From Bacteroidales bacterium (lineage in GTDB: Bacteria; Bacteroidota; Bacteroidia; Bacteroidales; Bacteroidaceae), in contig JAUNIV010000010.1 in assembly GCA_030523385.1 (NCBI GenBank), positions 1 through 16,155 of the forward strand: a DNA stretch of 16,155 nt, read 5' to 3'. Positions within the stretch are counted from its first letter, which is position 1, and the number at the start of each line of letters is the position of its first letter. The position numbers and the translations under genes are program-made. The notes beneath the pieces were generated by a model, which did not search any database, was not told the origin of the DNA, and saw nothing but the letters and a program-made list of their open reading frames with translations. Shown in pieces: positions 13,187 through 16,155 of the stretch.

Positions 13187-14194
13187 ATGAATTACAGGAC
13201 ATTAGGACTTAGCGGACTGAGAGTGTCCGCTGTCGGATTGGGCTGCATGGGCATGAGCCATGCCTACGGTGCGCCTGCCGACAAACGCGAGATGACCGGC
13301 TTGCTTGCCGATGCGGTGGAGATGGGCTACAACTTCTTCGATACAGCCGAAGCGTATGGCACTCCCCTGAATCCGCACGACAACGAAGAATTACTCGGCA
13401 AGGCGTTGAAACCTTTTCGCGACCGCATCGTGATTGCCACCAAGTTTGGCATCTCTTTCGACAAACCAGACGAACCGGGCACGCATGCTGTCATTCCCTG
13501 TTCGCGTCCCGATGTGATACGCCGTTCGGTAGAAGGCTCGTTGCGCCGATTACAAACCGACCGTATCGACCTCTACTTCCAGCATCGCATCGACCCGGAC
13601 ATACAGCCGGAGGAAGTGGCAGAGGTCATGGCAAACCTGATACGTGAGGGGAAGATTCTGCATTGGGGTATTTCGGAAACGACGGAAGAATACCTGCGCC
13701 GCGCTCATAGCGTCTGCCCCGTGACTGCCATACAGAACCGCTACTCCATGATGGCACGGCAATATGAACAACTTTTTCCTGTGCTTGAAGAGTTGGGGGT
13801 GGGTTTCGTAGCCTTCTCGCCCCTCGCCAACGGGTTGCTCACCACCTATTATACTGCCGACAGCCGTTTCGACTTTGCTACTGACTATCGCGCCTCCATG
13901 CCCCAGTTCCGCAAGGAAAGTTTTGAGCAGAACAATGCATTGTTCGCCTTGCTCGACCGTCTGTCTGAAGAACATCATGCCACGCCTGCGCAAATCTCAC
14001 TCGCATGGATGCTCTGCAAGCGTCCGTGGATAGTGCCCATTCCCGGCACACGTCACCTTTGTCGATTGAAGGAAAATATCGGAGCAGCTGATATCATCCT
14101 GACCATGGAAGAGGTACAGAAGATAGACGAAGAACTTGATAATATGAAGATGAGCGAGGTGTTTGGCGGGTCGCCTGTGAAGAAGAATGTATAA
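13187..14194 (+). CDS. Aldo/keto reductase (AKR3)
   Basis: This 335-residue protein is a cytoplasmic aldo/keto reductase with no signal peptide. It has LGLSGLRVSAVGLGCMGMSH at the N-terminus, tetrad Asp52 and Tyr57 (FDTAEAYG), Lys86 (ATKFG) and His133 (YFQHRID), then WGISETTEEYLRRAHSVCPV and PWIVPIPGTRHLCRLKENI for the NADP(H) phosphate site. It is a paralogue of AKR1, sharing VGLGCMGMSH, GEALxxxR-like and PIPGT blocks, but lacks the Tat signal. It is divergent from araC2 with a 225-bp regulatory gap. The expected reaction is NADPH-dependent reduction of aldehydes or ketones; the real substrate is not visible. Confidence 0.94.
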   Translation: MNYRTLGLSGLRVSAVGLGCMGMSHAYGAPADKREMTGLLADAVEMGYNFFDTAEAYGTPLNPHDNEELLGKALKPFRDRIVIATKFGISFDKPDEPGTHAVIPCSRPDVIRRSVEGSLRRLQTDRIDLYFQHRIDPDIQPEEVAEVMANLIREGKILHWGISETTEEYLRRAHSVCPVTAIQNRYSMMARQYEQLFPVLEELGVGFVAFSPLANGLLTTYYTADSRFDFATDYRASMPQFRKESFEQNNALFALLDRLSEEHHATPAQISLAWMLCKRPWIVPIPGTRHLCRLKENIGAADIILTMEEVQKIDEELDNMKMSEVFGGSPVKKNV

Positions 14195-14230
14195 CTGCAA
14201 ATAAAAAGAAAAATGAAAATGAACGACCTG

Positions 14231-14268
14231 TTGGCGGAATTAAATCAGCGCATATTTAACTCCGCCAA
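14231..14268. repeat. Inverted repeat downstream of AKR3
   Basis: Arms TTGGCGGAATTAAAT and ATTTAACTCCGCCAA pair over 15 bp with a single mismatch and an 8-nt loop (CAGCGCAT). It lies 36 bp after the AKR3 stop. No T-run follows, so it is either a 3'-end stabilising stem or a terminator that lacks a U-tract. Confidence 0.6.
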
Positions 14269-14317
14269 TAGGCTCATTATCTTACACCTGTAGAATATTT
14301 TCGTGTTGGGCAATTCC

Positions 14318-14358
14318 AAATAAGGCAACTAACTCATTGCGAGTCAGCTGTCTTATTT
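14318..14358. terminator. Bidirectional terminator between AKR3 and the DUF349 gene
   Basis: Arms AAATAAGGCAACTAACTC and GAGTCAGCTGTCTTATTT pair over 18 positions with a 5-nt loop. There are three imperfections; two of them are G-U pairs on the minus-strand RNA. The plus-strand RNA ends in CTTATTTTATATT. It serves two convergent genes. Confidence 0.65.
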
Positions 14359-14446
14359 TATATTCAAAGAATATCACCAATTCTATCACCTACAAAATCG
14401 TTCATTTACTTTTTCAGAAAACAGATAAATCTTTCTGATAAAGTAT

Positions 14447-16155
14447 TTATTCTTCCTTCATAGACTGGTCTATGACTTCAATTTTCTTTAGTATCAGTTC
14501 CAGATCGGCCTTCAACTTATCTACCTTCCGGTTCATTTCTGTCACTAAGTTGCTTCCTTTCTTGGAAGAACTGGTGAGGAAACCTAAGTTGTTCTCGTAT
14601 GTCTGGATTTCGCTCTTCATGTTTTCGTAAGCACGTACCAGCTTCTCGCGTTCGCGATACAGGTTGCCTTCTTTGCTGATGTTTGACTTGAAGTTGCTCA
14701 GTTTCCGCTGCGAAGCAGAGAGGTTCAGCTTGTCAAACAGCTTGTCTATCACGCCGTGATATTGCTTGTAGAGCTTGTCTTTCTCCTTGAAAGGTACATG
14801 TCCGATGCCGTTCCATTCTTTCATCAGTTCGCGGATGGTGTTTCCTGCTCCTTCTTCCGGAGTTTCTTGTGCTTCGATGGCATTCAGCTTCTCGATAATG
14901 GCTTTTTTCAGTGCCATGTTTTCCTGTTCCACACCGCGCTGTGAAGAAGTGGCCTTGTTCTTCTGCTCGAAGAAATAGTCGCAGGCGGCAATGAAACGCT
15001 TCCATACGGAGTCCGAATACTTCTTGGGCACGGGACCGATAGTCTTCCATTCTTTTTGCAGCTTGCTCAATACCTCCGAAGTAGCTTTCCAGTCTGTGCT
15101 GTCCTTCAATGATTCGGCTTTTTCGCACAATGCCCTTTTCTTTTCCAGATTACCGGCCATGCTCTCTTTGACCGACTTGAAGAATTCTCCTTTGCGCTTG
15201 AAGAAAGTGTCGCAGGCGGCACGGAAACGCTCGAATATCTTCACGTTCATCTTCTGCGGGGCGTAGCCAATGGTCTTCCACTTGGCCTGCAAAGCCAGGA
15301 TTTCCTGTGTCTTGTTCTCCCAATCCTGGAAAGTAGTGAAGGTGTCATACTCCATTGCTTCCACGATTTCGCAGATGACGGTCTTCTCGTCCAGGTTGCG
15401 TTGTTCCTTTTCCTTCAGTGCTTCGAAGTGCTGCTGATGTCTGCGGTTTACTATGGTAGAAGCGGTCTTGAAGCGTGTCCAAAGGTCTTCGCGCAATTCT
15501 TTGGCCACCGGGCCTGTGTTGCGGAACTCTTGGTGCAGCTTCTGCAACTGGTGGAAGGCAGACACCACATCTTCTTCGGCTGCCAGTCTTTCGGCTGCTT
15601 CGCAAAGTTTGGTCTTTATCTCCAGGTTCTTCTTGAAGTCGTATTCGCGGAATTCGTTGTTCAGCTTAATCAGGTCGTAGAACTTCTCGGCATACAGTTG
15701 GTAGTTTTTCCACAATTCGTTCACCTTGTCTGCCGGAACCAGCTTGATTTCGTTCCATTCCTGTTGCAGTTTCTTGTATTCGCTGTATGCCTTATTGGCA
15801 TCTTCGGGCGATTCGGCCAATTCCTTCAAGCGGTCTATGATAGCCAGTTTTCTGGCTAAGTTATCGGCTTTCTCCTTTTCTTGCTCGGCTTGCAGGACAC
15901 TCCTTTTCTCTTTGATAGAACTCATGATTTCCTTGAACTGGGCTTCGGCTTCGCCGGACTGAGGAACAAAATCCTCTGCATTGCCGCCTTCGTCGATAAA
16001 CGCTTTGCGGGCAGCTTCCTGCTCCGCTTTATGTAATTTATAGAAATTCTGTTTCAATAAATCCAGTTCCTGCTTGTCGGCATTGCAAGCATCTTCGTTT
16101 ATCTCTTTCAGACGTTCTATGACCTCTTGTTTGGTTTGCTTGGGTGCATACGCAA
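14447..16155 (-). CDS. DUF349 repeat protein, 5'-partial
   Basis: The frame stays open to the right edge (upstream codons read QTKQEVIERLKEINEDA), so the TTG at 16057 is internal and the start lies outside. At least 568 residues are present. Five DUF349 units are visible, each with a core like KEWKTIGPVP. Counted from the TTG, the cores are at residues 99, 176, 258, 335 and 413, a period of 77-82, each followed by a W/Y/F-xxF or AACDxFF helix. The C-terminal 90 residues look like coiled coil (about 470-536). The protein is highly charged, soluble and without signal peptide. DUF349 proteins are of unknown function; they are long and repeat-rich in Bacteroidetes. It is conserved housekeeping type and marks the end of the accessory block. 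Confidence 0.92.
   Translation of the reverse strand, partial: AYAPKQTKQEVIERLKEINEDACNADKQELDLLKQNFYKLHKAEQEAARKAFIDEGGNAEDFVPQSGEAEAQFKEIMSSIKEKRSVLQAEQEKEKADNLARKLAIIDRLKELAESPEDANKAYSEYKKLQQEWNEIKLVPADKVNELWKNYQLYAEKFYDLIKLNNEFREYDFKKNLEIKTKLCEAAERLAAEEDVVSAFHQLQKLHQEFRNTGPVAKELREDLWTRFKTASTIVNRRHQQHFEALKEKEQRNLDEKTVICEIVEAMEYDTFTTFQDWENKTQEILALQAKWKTIGYAPQKMNVKIFERFRAACDTFFKRKGEFFKSVKESMAGNLEKKRALCEKAESLKDSTDWKATSEVLSKLQKEWKTIGPVPKKYSDSVWKRFIAACDYFFEQKNKATSSQRGVEQENMALKKAIIEKLNAIEAQETPEEGAGNTIRELMKEWNGIGHVPFKEKDKLYKQYHGVIDKLFDKLNLSASQRKLSNFKSNISKEGNLYREREKLVRAYENMKSEIQTYENNLGFLTSSSKKGSNLVTEMNRKVDKLKADLELILKKIEVIDQSMKEE

Noticed and set aside
1..16155. tRNA or rRNA genes
   Set aside because: No cloverleaf with a GTTCGA-type T-loop or rRNA-like stretch was seen by eye; a covariance search would be decisive.

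Overview
The window looks like chromosomal DNA of a Bacteroidales gut commensal, most likely Bacteroides, Phocaeicola or a close relative. The evidence is promoter boxes of the Bacteroides form TAnnTTTG followed by GC or GCA ahead of most genes, A-rich leaders without Shine-Dalgarno sites, lipoprotein signals, a TPM-domain plus LemA gene pair, and a long protein built of DUF349 repeats. Species cannot be read from the sequence alone.

Layout. Positions 2-2295 hold a plus-strand operon of housekeeping type: an alpha/beta hydrolase cut by the left edge, a membrane-anchored TPM-domain protein and LemA. At 2316-2585 lies the C-terminal stub of an outer-membrane beta-barrel gene that still has its terminator (2605-2639). 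From 2717 to about 14200 there is an accessory block of oxidoreductases, hydrolases and two AraC-type regulators: lipoprotein flavodoxin (2769-3446, +); AraC regulator 1 and an exported aldo/keto reductase, AKR1 (3537-5682, -); a flavoprotein with an Isf-like cysteine motif and a GNAT acetyltransferase (5965-7081, +); a lipoprotein alpha/beta hydrolase (7239-8324, +); a YqhD-type alcohol dehydrogenase followed by an exported hydrolase with a cysteine nucleophile (8570-10842, +); a DkgA-type reductase, AKR2 (11184-12023, -); AraC regulator 2 (12128-12961, -); and AKR3 (13187-14194, +). A convergent gap with a terminator hairpin leads to the DUF349 protein (14447 to the right edge, -).

How the genes may work together. 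YqhD-type dehydrogenase plus DkgA-type reductase next to an AraC regulator is the same parts list as the E. coli YqhC-YqhD-DkgA response to glyoxal, methylglyoxal and furfural. I infer a carbonyl or electrophile detoxification and redox regulon. The strongest new signal is regulatory. Three pairs of promoters in the block share non-coding elements at fixed spacing: a 28-bp bipartite element upstream of AKR1/flavoprotein and of the lipoprotein hydrolase; an identical 13-mer exactly 46 bp upstream of the -7 box of both AKR2 and araC2; and ATCCGTAATC exactly 29 bp upstream of the -7 box of both the YqhD-type gene and AKR3. Two of these show half-sites about 21 bp apart, as expected for AraC-family operators.

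Other structure includes a nested inverted-repeat cluster between convergent genes (10871-11184), three tandem 21-bp AT-rich units (8339-8401), and a GATAC/GTATC/GATAC element ahead of araC1.
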